Of a DNA stretch of 5,674 nucleotides, positions 1 to 5,674 are shown piece after piece. The position numbers and the translations under genes were made by a program. Location: assembly GCA_014729565.1 (NCBI GenBank), contig WJJR01000460.1, forward strand, positions 1 through 5,674, given 5' to 3'. The notes under the pieces are model-generated. The model searched no databases. It saw nothing but the letters and a program-made list of their open reading frames with translations, and was not told the DNA's origin. Source of the DNA: Candidatus Zixiibacteriota bacterium. GTDB taxonomy: Bacteria; Zixibacteria; MSB-5A5; WJJR01. Within the stretch, counting starts at the first letter, position 1. Each line of letters begins with the position of its first letter.

Positions 1-1
1 C

Positions 2-358
2 CTCTCCGAAAGCGAAGAGGAACAGCAGATTAAGAAACTCTCCGGCGGCGGCTTCACGGTGACGCGCGGGGGACGGTTCCTGCATCTCACCGGCCCGTCC
101 GACAAGGGCAAGGCGGTCCGCGAACTGATCGCCTGGTATGCCAAGAAGGCCCCGGTCAAGCCGCGCACGCTCGCGTTCGGCGACAGCCCCAATGATTGGC
201 CGATGATGGCTGCCTGCGACATCGCCGTCGCGGTCAAACGCCCCGATGGCAAATATCACGCCTCCCTTCGCGAGCACAAAGGCATCCGTCTCGCCGGCGC
301 CCCCGGCCCCGAAGGATTCAACCGGATGGTGCTGCGCCTGCTCAAGCAGTTGCTGTAA
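2..358 (+). CDS. Mannosyl-3-phosphoglycerate phosphatase-like HAD hydrolase, C-terminal part (5' end outside window)
   Basis: The frame is open from the left edge to a TAA stop, giving 118 residues of a longer protein. A GTG at 59 lies inside the conserved domain and is not the true start. Fragment residues 34-37 read DKGK, the HAD type IIB motif III lysine region, and residues 60-65 read GDSPND, motif IV with the Mg2+-binding acidic residues. The tail GPEGFNRMVLRLL resembles the end of the mannosyl-3-phosphoglycerate phosphatase/YedP family. Members of that family remove the phosphate from mannosyl-3-phosphoglycerate to give the compatible solute mannosylglycerate in the cytoplasm. Motif I (DxD) and most of the cap domain would lie upstream, outside the window. 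A glucosyl-3-phosphoglycerate phosphatase or another sugar-phosphate HAD enzyme is an alternative, since substrate cannot be read from this half. The partner synthase is not visible. HAD assignment is strong; the exact substrate is moderate. Confidence 0.85.
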   Translation, partial: LSESEEEQQIKKLSGGGFTVTRGGRFLHLTGPSDKGKAVRELIAWYAKKAPVKPRTLAFGDSPNDWPMMAACDIAVAVKRPDGKYHASLREHKGIRLAGAPGPEGFNRMVLRLLKQLL

Positions 359-377
359 TCGACTTGGATAACTAAAA

Positions 378-409
378 AAAGAGCCACTGACGGGCATTGG
401 TGGCTCTTT
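378..409 (+). terminator. Intrinsic terminator after the HAD phosphatase gene
   Basis: A perfect 10-bp stem pairs 378-387 with 400-409 (AAAGAGCCAC with GTGGCTCTTT) around a 12-base loop. It starts 20 bases after the TAA stop, is preceded by an A run and ends in a T-rich stretch. The flanking A and T runs could let it work in both directions, but no minus-strand gene ends here. It separates the phosphatase from the VOC gene, whose start is 51 bases further on. Confidence 0.8.
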
Positions 410-447
410 CTATATGTTGCTACACAGGTTATCGATTTCTGTTTCTT

Positions 448-453
448 GAGGAG
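448..453 (+). promoter_or_regulatory. Ribosome binding site of the VOC gene
   Basis: GAGGAG lies 6 bases before the ATG at 460. It decides the start: the longer frame opening at a TTG (397) falls inside the terminator hairpin, and a later ATG at 583 has only a weak purine stretch before it. Choosing 460 includes the signal peptide in the product. Confidence 0.7.
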
Positions 454-459
454 AATCGA

Positions 460-927
460 ATGAGGCGAATGATTACCACGATCGCGTGTGTGGCCGTTGT
501 GTTCATGGCCGCTGCTGTCGAGTACAATGGTGCCGCAGCCGACACGACGTCCACAGAGGTTAATTCATCAAGTGAGGGCTCCATGCAGGTCCAGTATCTC
601 GAGATCGTAACTCCCGATGTCGACTCTCTCTGCACGACTTATGAGAAGATCTTTGGCGTGACCTTCGGTGAACCGGTAGCCGAGTTTGGCAACGCACGTA
701 CGGCCGATCTACCCAATGGCGGCAAGCTGGGTGTCCGAGCACCACTGCGCGAGACCGAGCAGCCGGTCGTGCGCCCCTATCTTCTCGTAGATGACATTGC
801 CGCCGCCGTTGAGACCGCAAAAGCGGCTGGTGCCGAGATCGCCATTCCCCCGATGGAGCTTCCGGGCCAGGGAACCTTTGCCATTTATCTTCTGGGCGGC
901 ATCGAACACGGACTGTGGCAACGATGA
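460..927 (+). CDS. Exported single-domain VOC (glyoxalase/bleomycin-resistance-like) protein
   Basis: The product is 155 residues. Residues 1-27 look like a Sec signal peptide: an RR start, a hydrophobic run at about 5-20 and AAA before D28 as a likely cleavage site. A Ser/Thr-rich linker (28-41) leads to one VOC domain (about 42-155). The first half opens with VQYLEIVTPDVDS and ends near GGKLGVRAP. The second opens at VRPYLLVDDIAAAVE and ends with the GGIEHGLWQ tail typical of a compact bacterial VOC subgroup. VOC proteins often bind a metal and act as dimers, but the usual first-strand histidine is absent (YLEI), so glyoxalase I activity should not be assumed. Cytosolic relatives usually begin near M42, so the exported form is odd. 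A start at 583 would give a normal cytosolic protein of about 114 residues, but the ribosome site favours 460. Substrate unknown. A terminator separates it from the upstream gene, so it is probably transcribed alone. Confidence 0.85.
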   Translation: MRRMITTIACVAVVFMAAAVEYNGAAADTTSTEVNSSSEGSMQVQYLEIVTPDVDSLCTTYEKIFGVTFGEPVAEFGNARTADLPNGGKLGVRAPLRETEQPVVRPYLLVDDIAAAVETAKAAGAEIAIPPMELPGQGTFAIYLLGGIEHGLWQR

Positions 928-1162
928 GTCGCGGTAGGTCAGGTAGCAGATCAGGACCACGCCGCGTCAGAAAGACCACCGTTCGCTACCCCTTCTGTGC
1001 GCCGGGGTCCTGACATCGCCTGATTGGGCAATTATCAGAACCCGCGCGCTAACGAACGCGCATGAGTCTGATTGGATAGACGCGCGAACTTTATCCCGAC
1101 GAATGGAGAAAGTTCTGACCTACAGCAAAGTTGATTCTCGCTCAGCCAATGTGCGGTGCCCC

Positions 1163-1201
1163 ACCCTACGCTTTGACGACGCAGGAGGCAAGGCGTAGGG
1201 T
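1163..1201. repeat. 13-bp imperfect inverted repeat, possible dispersed palindromic element
   Basis: ACCCTACGCTTTG at 1163-1175 pairs with CAAGGCGTAGGGT at 1189-1201, with one G/T position, around a 13-base centre. No T run follows on either strand and it lies over 100 bases from the nearest gene end, so it is unlikely to be a simple terminator. Palindromes of this kind in intergenic DNA are often copies of a REP-like or MITE-like family. Copy number cannot be judged from one window. Confidence 0.55.
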
Positions 1202-1258
1202 CGGATCCGAGTGTATCCGCGCCGTAACGCGAAGTTGCCAGACCACACCGCTCAACAA

Positions 1259-1294
1259 AACGGGCGCCACTGACGAATCTCAGTGGCACCCGTT
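1259..1294 (-). terminator. Intrinsic terminator of the minus-strand operon
   Basis: Arms 1259-1273 and 1280-1294 form a 15-bp stem with a 6-base loop, starting 24 bases past the TGA of the propeller gene. The only non-Watson-Crick position (1265 with 1288) is a C/A mismatch in a plus-strand transcript but a G-U pair in the minus-strand transcript, so the hairpin is more stable in the minus direction. On that strand the stem runs into TTTTGTT. It may also limit read-through from the converging VOC gene. Confidence 0.85.
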
Positions 1295-1318
1295 GTCGTT
1301 TGCAATGCTATCCAATCA

Positions 1319-4300
1319 TCACTCCGGAAACCGCTTGTCGTACTCCTCCTGCGTCAACCGCGTGATGGTGTCCATTCCGGCCGCTTCGAGTTGCGTGTTG
1401 AGCGACGCCAGATTGTCACCCAGAATCGTCTCATACGCGTCGTTCTTTTCGGCAATGCGATCTTCGAGGACCGCCATGCGGTCGAGTTGCGAGTCGGTCG
1501 GACGGCCACCGTAGCCGCTCACCGCCGAGTACAAACCGACGACATGTTCGCGCAACTGTTCTTCGCCGGTTAACCAACCCTCTTTCGTGGCGACCAGTGT
1601 CTTGTGCAGATCGTCGAGACGTTCGGCGAAATCGCGCAACGATTCTTCCAGATCTTCATTATTGTCTAGACTGTCGGCGCGTGCTTCGGCCTGATCGCGG
1701 GCATCGGTCACCGATTCGGCGATGAAGGCCAGTCGTTCCTGCATGTCATACAATTGGAGCACCGTCTCTTGTTGCAGCGCGCGATCCTCGGTGCTGTGCG
1801 GTGAATCGGGATCGTAGACCACGCTCACCACACCACTCGCCGTATCCTTGGGACGAATCACCTTCACCATATAATCGCCCGCGGGCAACATCGGACCGAA
1901 CAGCGCTCCACCAGCCAGCGAGGGGGCCGGCGGCACCCGTGGCGGCTTCTTGCGCATGTGCCAGCTCACACGATTGATGCCGCGCTGTTTGCCGCCTGGC
2001 AACGTCTTGAGCAATTCGCCTTCGGGATTGTAGACCTCGACTCTAAAGTCGCCGAACATGTGACGTTTTTTCATGTAGTAAGTAATCTTGGCCACGTCGC
2101 TCGGATTACGGCCGACAAAGCTCTGATCGCCGGCAAACCCCTGTTCCCACTTCGGTATCCGAATCGGCGTCGGGCGTGACGCCAGGAAGTGCAGATCATC
2201 GTCCAACACTCCCGTCGTCAACTCTCGCAACGGCGTGATGTCATCGATAATGAAAATGCCGCGACCATGCGAGCTGACGACCAGATCCGACTCACGCGGA
2301 TGAATGACCATATCGCGCACCGACACCTTCGGCAGATTTCCCGTAAACCGCGCCCACTGCTGTCCGCCGTCGACCGTGACATACAGCCCGAATTCCGTGC
2401 CAACAAACAGCAGATTCGGATTCACGAAATCCTCGCGAATCACATGCGCATAACCGTCGATTGAATCCGTTACAATCGAGGTCCACGACTCGCCAAAGTC
2501 GGTGGTCTTGTACACGTACGTCGTCATGTCGCCGGAGTAATGTCCATCAAATGTAGCATATGCCGTCGCGCGATCATGATGACTCGGCTCGACCGTGCTG
2601 CACCACGTATGCTCCGGCAAACCGTCGATGTTCGACACGACATTGGTCCAGCGTCCGCCCTGGTCAGTCGTCACCTGGACATTACCGTCATCGGTGCCGA
2701 CCCAGATGACATTGGAGTCAACCGGGGACTCGGCAATCGTGAAGATCGTGCAGTGATTCTCGGCGGTCGAGTTGTCGATCGTCAGACCGCCCGTCTCCTC
2801 CTGCCGCTGCTTTTCCGGATCGTCGGTGGTGAGATCATCGGACAACCGTACCCACGATTCCCCCTGGTCGGTACTGCGGTACAAGAACTGTGCACCACAG
2901 TAGATGGCCTTCGGATTGTTGGGACTCTTGACCAGCGGCGTGTTCCAGTTGAACCGCAGCTTCGGCATACCCGCCTCGGGATACGGCTTTATTTCTTTGA
3001 TATCCTTCGTTGAAACGTGATAACGATGAATCTCCCCGCCCTGCAACTCCCAGTAGATCACATCGGGATCGGACGGATCACGGAAAATGCAAAAGCCATC
3101 ACCATAGCCCACCGACTGCCAATCCTTGTTCTGAATTCCGCCGGGGCTGCGCGACGGGCCATACCATGATCCGTTGTCCTGCAAACCGCCGTACACATTG
3201 TAGGGGACCATCATGTCGACGCTGACACGGTAGTACTGCGCCAGCGGCAGGTTCTGCATCATCCGCCAGGTGTTGCCACGGTCGCGCGATTCGTACACGC
3301 CGCCATCGGTACCGACCAGCATGTACTCGCGATCATTCGGATCGATCCACAATGAATGCATATCGGAGTGCACATTGCCGCCACCGCGAAACGGCGACGT
3401 AAACGCTTCACCGCCATCATCCGAGACCGTCAGGGTCACGCCCGGCTTGTAGACACGCAACGAATCAACCGGATCGACAACGCAATCGGCGAAATAGAAC
3501 GGGCGCGCCTGCACGTTGAATGACGTACTGGTCTTCACCCAGGAGGCGCCGCTGTCTTCGGACCGATAGAGCGCGTTGTCATCCGACTCAACGACCGCGT
3601 ACACATACCTGGGATTCGAAGGTGCAATCGAGAGGCCGATCCGTCCCACTTCACCCGTCGGTAACCCCTCTTCCAAACGTGTCCAGGTCTTGCCACCATC
3701 GGTGGTCTTGTAAAGTCCGCTCCCGTCGCCGCCGGAAATGAAGAAATCTGCGCTGCGGCGGAATTCCCACATCGCTGCGTACAGAACGTCCGGGTTTTCC
3801 GGATCGATCTCCAAGTCGGCGCAGCCGGTGTTCTCATCGATGTAGAGAATCTGTTCCCACGTGTCCCCACCGTCAGTCGATTGGTAAACACCACGCTCTT
3901 CGTTGGCATTCCACAAGTGGCCGAGTACACCGACATAGATAACGTCGCTGTTGTCGGGATGAATGAACACATCGATGATGCGCTCGGAATTCTCGAACCC
4001 CATGAATTCCCAGTTGTCACCGCCATCGGTCGTACGATAGAGACCGGTGCCGACTGACACGCTGTTACGCGTTCGTCCTTCACCGGTACCGACCCAGACG
4101 GTATCCGGACGCGCCTGATCGATGGTCACGCATCCGATTGACATCGTGTGGTCATCGAAAATCGGCTCGAATGTGATGCCGGCATTCTCGGTCTTCCACA
4201 CGCCGCCACTCGCAGTGCCCACATAAATGATTCGCCGATCGGAGTGAACGGCATCAATTGACATGATCCGGCCGCTCATCGTCGCCGGACCGATATCGCG

Positions 4301-4423
4301 CGCCTGGATGGCGCCGAACGTATAGGAATCAATTGGTGTCTGTGCCTGCACCGCCAGACCACCGCCAACCAGCAATACGGCGGCAGCCAGTGCCGTCACC
4401 CACCAGCGCGTTGATGCGCACAT
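1319..4423 (-). CDS. Large exported BNR/Asp-box double beta-propeller protein (VPS10/sortilin-like, 'glycosyl hydrolase' family)
   Basis: The product is 1034 residues. A Sec signal peptide covers 1-27, ending VQA before Q28. The mature protein opens with the family motif RDIGPATMSGRI (42-53). Nine Asp-boxes of the form S/T-x-D-x-G-x-x-W begin near residues 131, 182, 240, 288, 379, 517, 585, 640 and 683; two weaker ones (78, 334) have Phe in place of Trp. They suggest two propellers spanning about 35-730, with the conserved stretch LPLAQYYRVSVD to YGGLQDNGSW (392-420) between box groups. Residues about 776-858 look like a FlgD-type Ig-like beta domain (RGINRVSWHMR, PAGDYMVKV). The rest (876-1034) is charged and mostly helical. 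Relatives are often labelled glycosyl hydrolase or COG4447 (Ycf48-like), but Asp-boxes are structural and no catalytic set is evident; a binding, assembly or scaffold role is equally possible. There are seven Cys in the mature part and no evident type IX sorting tail. It follows the LolA-fold gene by 103 bases. Family call is strong; function is unknown. Confidence 0.9.
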   Translation of the reverse strand: MCASTRWWVTALAAAVLLVGGGLAVQAQTPIDSYTFGAIQARDIGPATMSGRIMSIDAVHSDRRIIYVGTASGGVWKTENAGITFEPIFDDHTMSIGCVTIDQARPDTVWVGTGEGRTRNSVSVGTGLYRTTDGGDNWEFMGFENSERIIDVFIHPDNSDVIYVGVLGHLWNANEERGVYQSTDGGDTWEQILYIDENTGCADLEIDPENPDVLYAAMWEFRRSADFFISGGDGSGLYKTTDGGKTWTRLEEGLPTGEVGRIGLSIAPSNPRYVYAVVESDDNALYRSEDSGASWVKTSTSFNVQARPFYFADCVVDPVDSLRVYKPGVTLTVSDDGGEAFTSPFRGGGNVHSDMHSLWIDPNDREYMLVGTDGGVYESRDRGNTWRMMQNLPLAQYYRVSVDMMVPYNVYGGLQDNGSWYGPSRSPGGIQNKDWQSVGYGDGFCIFRDPSDPDVIYWELQGGEIHRYHVSTKDIKEIKPYPEAGMPKLRFNWNTPLVKSPNNPKAIYCGAQFLYRSTDQGESWVRLSDDLTTDDPEKQRQEETGGLTIDNSTAENHCTIFTIAESPVDSNVIWVGTDDGNVQVTTDQGGRWTNVVSNIDGLPEHTWCSTVEPSHHDRATAYATFDGHYSGDMTTYVYKTTDFGESWTSIVTDSIDGYAHVIREDFVNPNLLFVGTEFGLYVTVDGGQQWARFTGNLPKVSVRDMVIHPRESDLVVSSHGRGIFIIDDITPLRELTTGVLDDDLHFLASRPTPIRIPKWEQGFAGDQSFVGRNPSDVAKITYYMKKRHMFGDFRVEVYNPEGELLKTLPGGKQRGINRVSWHMRKKPPRVPPAPSLAGGALFGPMLPAGDYMVKVIRPKDTASGVVSVVYDPDSPHSTEDRALQQETVLQLYDMQERLAFIAESVTDARDQAEARADSLDNNEDLEESLRDFAERLDDLHKTLVATKEGWLTGEEQLREHVVGLYSAVSGYGGRPTDSQLDRMAVLEDRIAEKNDAYETILGDNLASLNTQLEAAGMDTITRLTQEEYDKRFPE

Positions 4424-4427
4424 AAAG

Positions 4428-4435
4428 CCTCTCCC
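4428..4435 (-). promoter_or_regulatory. Ribosome binding site of the propeller gene
   Basis: On the minus strand GGGAGAGG precedes the ATG at 4423 by 4 bases (GGGAG by 7). It supports this start, which also gives a complete signal peptide. A stable hairpin (4442-4487) ends only 6 bases upstream of it. Confidence 0.65.
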
Positions 4436-4441
4436 GCGTGT

Positions 4442-4487
4442 TGGCGTCTGACAAACGCGTCGATCACGCGCCGTCCGTCAGACGCCA
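4442..4487 (-). promoter_or_regulatory. Intercistronic hairpin between the LolA-fold and propeller genes
   Basis: TGGCGTCTGAC at 4442-4452 pairs perfectly with GTCAGACGCCA at 4477-4487 (11 bp). A second 5-bp stem (4456-4460 with 4466-4470) with loop CGATC sits inside it. No T run follows on the minus strand, so it does not look like a full terminator. Its place between two co-directional genes, beside the second gene's ribosome site, suits a message-stabilising, processing or translation-modulating element. This role is inference. Confidence 0.55.
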
Positions 4488-4526
4488 CTGCCCGTCTCTA
4501 GTGCAAATTGTCGCGTACGATTTTCA

Positions 4527-5285
4527 CTACTCGCCGGCGTCGGTCGTGTCGGTTTCCGACTCCTCCACCTCCGGCATTTCGAACAACGAATCCGGCAACT
4601 CGATATTGAACTGGATCGAATCGATGTTGTACTGCATCACGGTCTGGCCGTTCATCTTGTTTTCGATCGAATGGGCGATCATCAGACCGTTGGCTTCTTT
4701 GTAGTCGCTCGAATAGCTGTCGACTTCGATTTCGGCGCCCTGGCGCTCGCGCATCGCCGTGGTCTTCAGCTCGAGATAGTACTCGGCGTCGAGGTACACA
4801 TGGTCGACGTCGCCGCTCTCCTTGGTGAGTTTCAACTTGTAGACCGGCTGACCCTCCATATCTTCCTTGCCGATCAATTCCACCTCGTGGCCTTTTTCTT
4901 CCGGATTGACCAATGGGCCTTCGATGTCGGCCATCTCCCTGATCTCTTCGGTATCCTCGGGGGTCATTTTCTCCGGCGTCGTCTTGCCCATGAACGGTGA
5001 GATGTACCAACCGGTCTCGCCGTTATACGCCTGAATCATCGTCTGACCCTGTATCGTGAATTCGAGGCGCATTTTGCCCGGGCGTTTGATGTACAGGAGA
5101 CCGGGCACCTGCATGCCCTGCATGTTGGTCTTGCCGAAATACTTCGCGGTCTCAACTTTCTCCAATGCCTCCATGCCGCCCCGCGCTTCAACGTACTTGT
5201 CGAGAATTTCGTCGACAGTCTCTGCTGCCGCCGTCGCAGCGAGCGCAGCCACGATCATGATGGCGATTCCGATGATTCGTTTCAT
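4527..5285 (-). CDS. Exported LolA/LolB-fold protein (outer-membrane lipoprotein-sorting protein-like)
   Basis: The product is 252 residues. The frame is open further upstream to an ATG at 5357, but the ATG at 5285 has GGAGGG 7 bases before it and places a signal peptide exactly at the N terminus: MKR, a hydrophobic run (4-17) and AAA before E22. The mature start VDEILDKYVEARGGMEAL is the typical opening helix of COG2834-like proteins. Alternating beta strands follow: about 47-100 with YIKRPGKMRLEF and GWYISP, then 134-153 and 160-235 with VYLDAEYYLELKTT and IEVDSYSSDYKEANGLMIAH, matching the half-barrel that shields lipid chains in LolA/LolB. The tail after 236 is acidic, Glu/Asp/Thr-rich and probably disordered. 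There is no lipobox cysteine, so it should be soluble in the periplasm. True LolA handles lipoproteins between inner and outer membranes; this divergent relative may bind another lipid or hydrophobic ligand. It is likely the first gene of an operon with the propeller gene. Confidence 0.87.
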   Translation of the reverse strand: MKRIIGIAIMIVAALAATAAAETVDEILDKYVEARGGMEALEKVETAKYFGKTNMQGMQVPGLLYIKRPGKMRLEFTIQGQTMIQAYNGETGWYISPFMGKTTPEKMTPEDTEEIREMADIEGPLVNPEEKGHEVELIGKEDMEGQPVYKLKLTKESGDVDHVYLDAEYYLELKTTAMRERQGAEIEVDSYSSDYKEANGLMIAHSIENKMNGQTVMQYNIDSIQFNIELPDSLFEMPEVEESETDTTDAGE

Positions 5286-5292
5286 TACCTGT

Positions 5293-5298
5293 CCCTCC
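5293..5298 (-). promoter_or_regulatory. Ribosome binding site of the LolA-fold gene
   Basis: GGAGGG on the minus strand lies 7 bases before the ATG at 5285. It is the strongest such site in the window and decides the start over the upstream in-frame ATG at 5357, which has only a weak GGGA before it and would add 24 polar residues ahead of the signal peptide. Confidence 0.75.
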
Positions 5299-5382
5299 GG
5301 TGAGTGAGATGGTATCGTCGATGGTTTATTGGTTATTCCACGAGCTTCATCATTCATTCCCTAAGTGGCACTTTCGCACACG

Positions 5383-5620
5383 ATAACTCACCGATATGTA
5401 AGAGCGGGGCACTAAAGTCAACCGAAGACCCGACCCCATCTCGCACAATACAAGTGCCTCGCGCCGACGTTCAAGCCACACCCTAACTCATTATTGAATA
5501 GCTAATTGCAACTGATTTTGTCTCCTGGCAGAATTCATTGATCGTGACCGAATTAACTTGGAGTTGCGATTGGCCAAATCCCGCTCTTACGTCGCGGGGC
5601 TATACGGGTGATCACGTTAT
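5383..5620. repeat. Two inverted copies of a short motif (GTAAGAGCGGG core)
   Basis: GTAAGAGCGGG at 5398-5408 has a perfect 11-bp reverse complement at 5580-5590. Similarity extends outward with gaps: ATAAC, TCACC and GATAT at 5383-5397 have counterparts ATAAC, TCACC and GTATA when 5601-5620 is read on the minus strand. No matching target-site duplication flanks the pair. They may be paired regulator sites or the ends of a small non-autonomous element; neither is shown. Confidence 0.4.
5395..5421 (-). promoter_or_regulatory. Weak sigma70-like promoter candidate for the minus-strand operon
   Basis: On the minus strand TTGACT (5421-5416) matches the -35 consensus at five of six bases. TACATA (5400-5395) follows after 15 bases, or CATATC after 17; each matches the -10 consensus at only three positions. 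It lies about 110 bases before the LolA-fold start, and one motif copy (GTAAGAGCGGG, 5398-5408) falls in its spacer. The call rests mainly on the -35 element. Confidence 0.25.
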
Positions 5621-5674
5621 TGCTCAACGACTTGAGTGAGCTTGACAACTGTGCGAACCCTAGCGGCCCCAGCA

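Larger units (their letters stand above)
928..1318. other. Non-coding convergent intergenic region
   Basis: The 391 bases lie between the ends of the plus-strand VOC gene and the minus-strand propeller gene. They contain a 13-bp imperfect inverted repeat (1163-1201) and the terminator at 1259-1294. A widely spaced 8-bp inverted repeat (951-958 with 1006-1013, TCAGGACC with GGTCCTGA) follows the VOC stop but has a 47-base spacer and no T run, so it is a poor terminator. Open frames here show no domain or ribosome site. Confidence 0.6.
5286..5674. other. Upstream non-coding region of the minus-strand operon
   Basis: The 389 bases between the LolA-fold start and the right edge show no convincing gene on either strand. 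They hold the ribosome site at 5293-5298, a weak promoter candidate at 5395-5421, and two inverted copies of a short motif (5383-5408 and 5580-5620). The middle part around 5480-5560 is richer in A and T than the genes. Short open frames running off the right edge on the minus strand have no supporting signal. Confidence 0.5.

Noticed and set aside
397..459. Longer N terminus of the VOC protein from a TTG at 397
   Set aside because: That start lies in the terminator hairpin of the previous gene; the ATG at 460 has a good GAGGAG site and yields a clean signal peptide.
951..1013. 8-bp inverted repeat TCAGGACC/GGTCCTGA after the VOC gene as its terminator
   Set aside because: The 47-base spacer and lack of a T run make it a poor terminator; such a match can arise by chance.
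1035..1289. 84-residue open frame on the minus strand inside the convergent gap
   Set aside because: It starts within the terminator stem, has no ribosome site or recognisable domain, and runs through the palindrome at 1163-1201.
2499..3712. Identical 14-base segment TCGGTGGTCTTGTA at 2499-2512 and 3699-3712
   Set aside because: Both copies encode the YKTTD part of Asp-boxes, so the identity follows from the protein repeat and is not a separate DNA element.
3535..4083. 182-residue minus-strand frame overlapping the propeller gene
   Set aside because: It lies wholly inside the propeller gene in another frame, is rich in Arg, Ser and Pro as out-of-frame translations are, and has no domain.
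5286..5357. 24-residue N-terminal extension of the LolA-fold protein
   Set aside because: It would bury the signal peptide behind polar residues; GGAGGG before 5285 is far stronger than the signal before 5357.
5617..5673. Possible C-terminal end of another minus-strand gene entering from the right edge
   Set aside because: Only 18 codons are visible before a stop, with no recognisable motif and no terminator after it.

Overview
The window holds four protein genes of a Gram-negative-type bacterium with moderately high GC. Three of the four products start with a clear Sec signal peptide, and one resembles the LolA-fold lipoprotein-handling proteins, which implies a periplasm and an outer membrane. 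Large Asp-box (BNR) propeller proteins of the type seen here are common in Bacteroidota/FCB-like, Acidobacteria-like and Gemmatimonadota-like lineages. That placement is inference; nothing in the window fixes a taxon.

Layout. (1) 2-358, plus strand: C-terminal 118 residues of a HAD phosphatase of the mannosyl-3-phosphoglycerate phosphatase type, cut by the left edge and closed by an intrinsic terminator (378-409). (2) 460-927, plus strand: a small single-domain VOC (glyoxalase-like) protein carrying an unusual N-terminal signal peptide. (3) 928-1318: non-coding convergent region with a 13-bp imperfect inverted repeat (1163-1201) and a strong hairpin terminator (1259-1294) that fits the minus strand better. 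(4) 1319-4423, minus strand: a 1034-residue secreted BNR/Asp-box double-propeller protein with a FlgD-like beta domain and a helical tail. (5) 4424-4526: an intercistronic stretch with an 11-bp hairpin just upstream of the propeller gene's ribosome binding site. (6) 4527-5285, minus strand: a 252-residue exported LolA/LolB-fold protein. (7) 5286-5674: upstream non-coding DNA with a weak minus-strand promoter candidate and two inverted copies of a short motif.

The two minus-strand genes lie in one direction, 103 bases apart, and probably form an operon: an exported LolA-fold protein, then a very large exported propeller protein, then one terminator. Both products should act in the envelope or outside the cell. 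No substrate can be named from sequence. The HAD phosphatase would act in the cytoplasm on a compatible-solute precursor and looks unrelated to the rest.

I found no mobile-element gene, tRNA, rRNA or CRISPR array. The most unusual points are the exported VOC protein, the pairing of a LolA-fold gene with a giant Asp-box propeller, the intercistronic hairpin, and the paired inverted motifs at the likely promoter.
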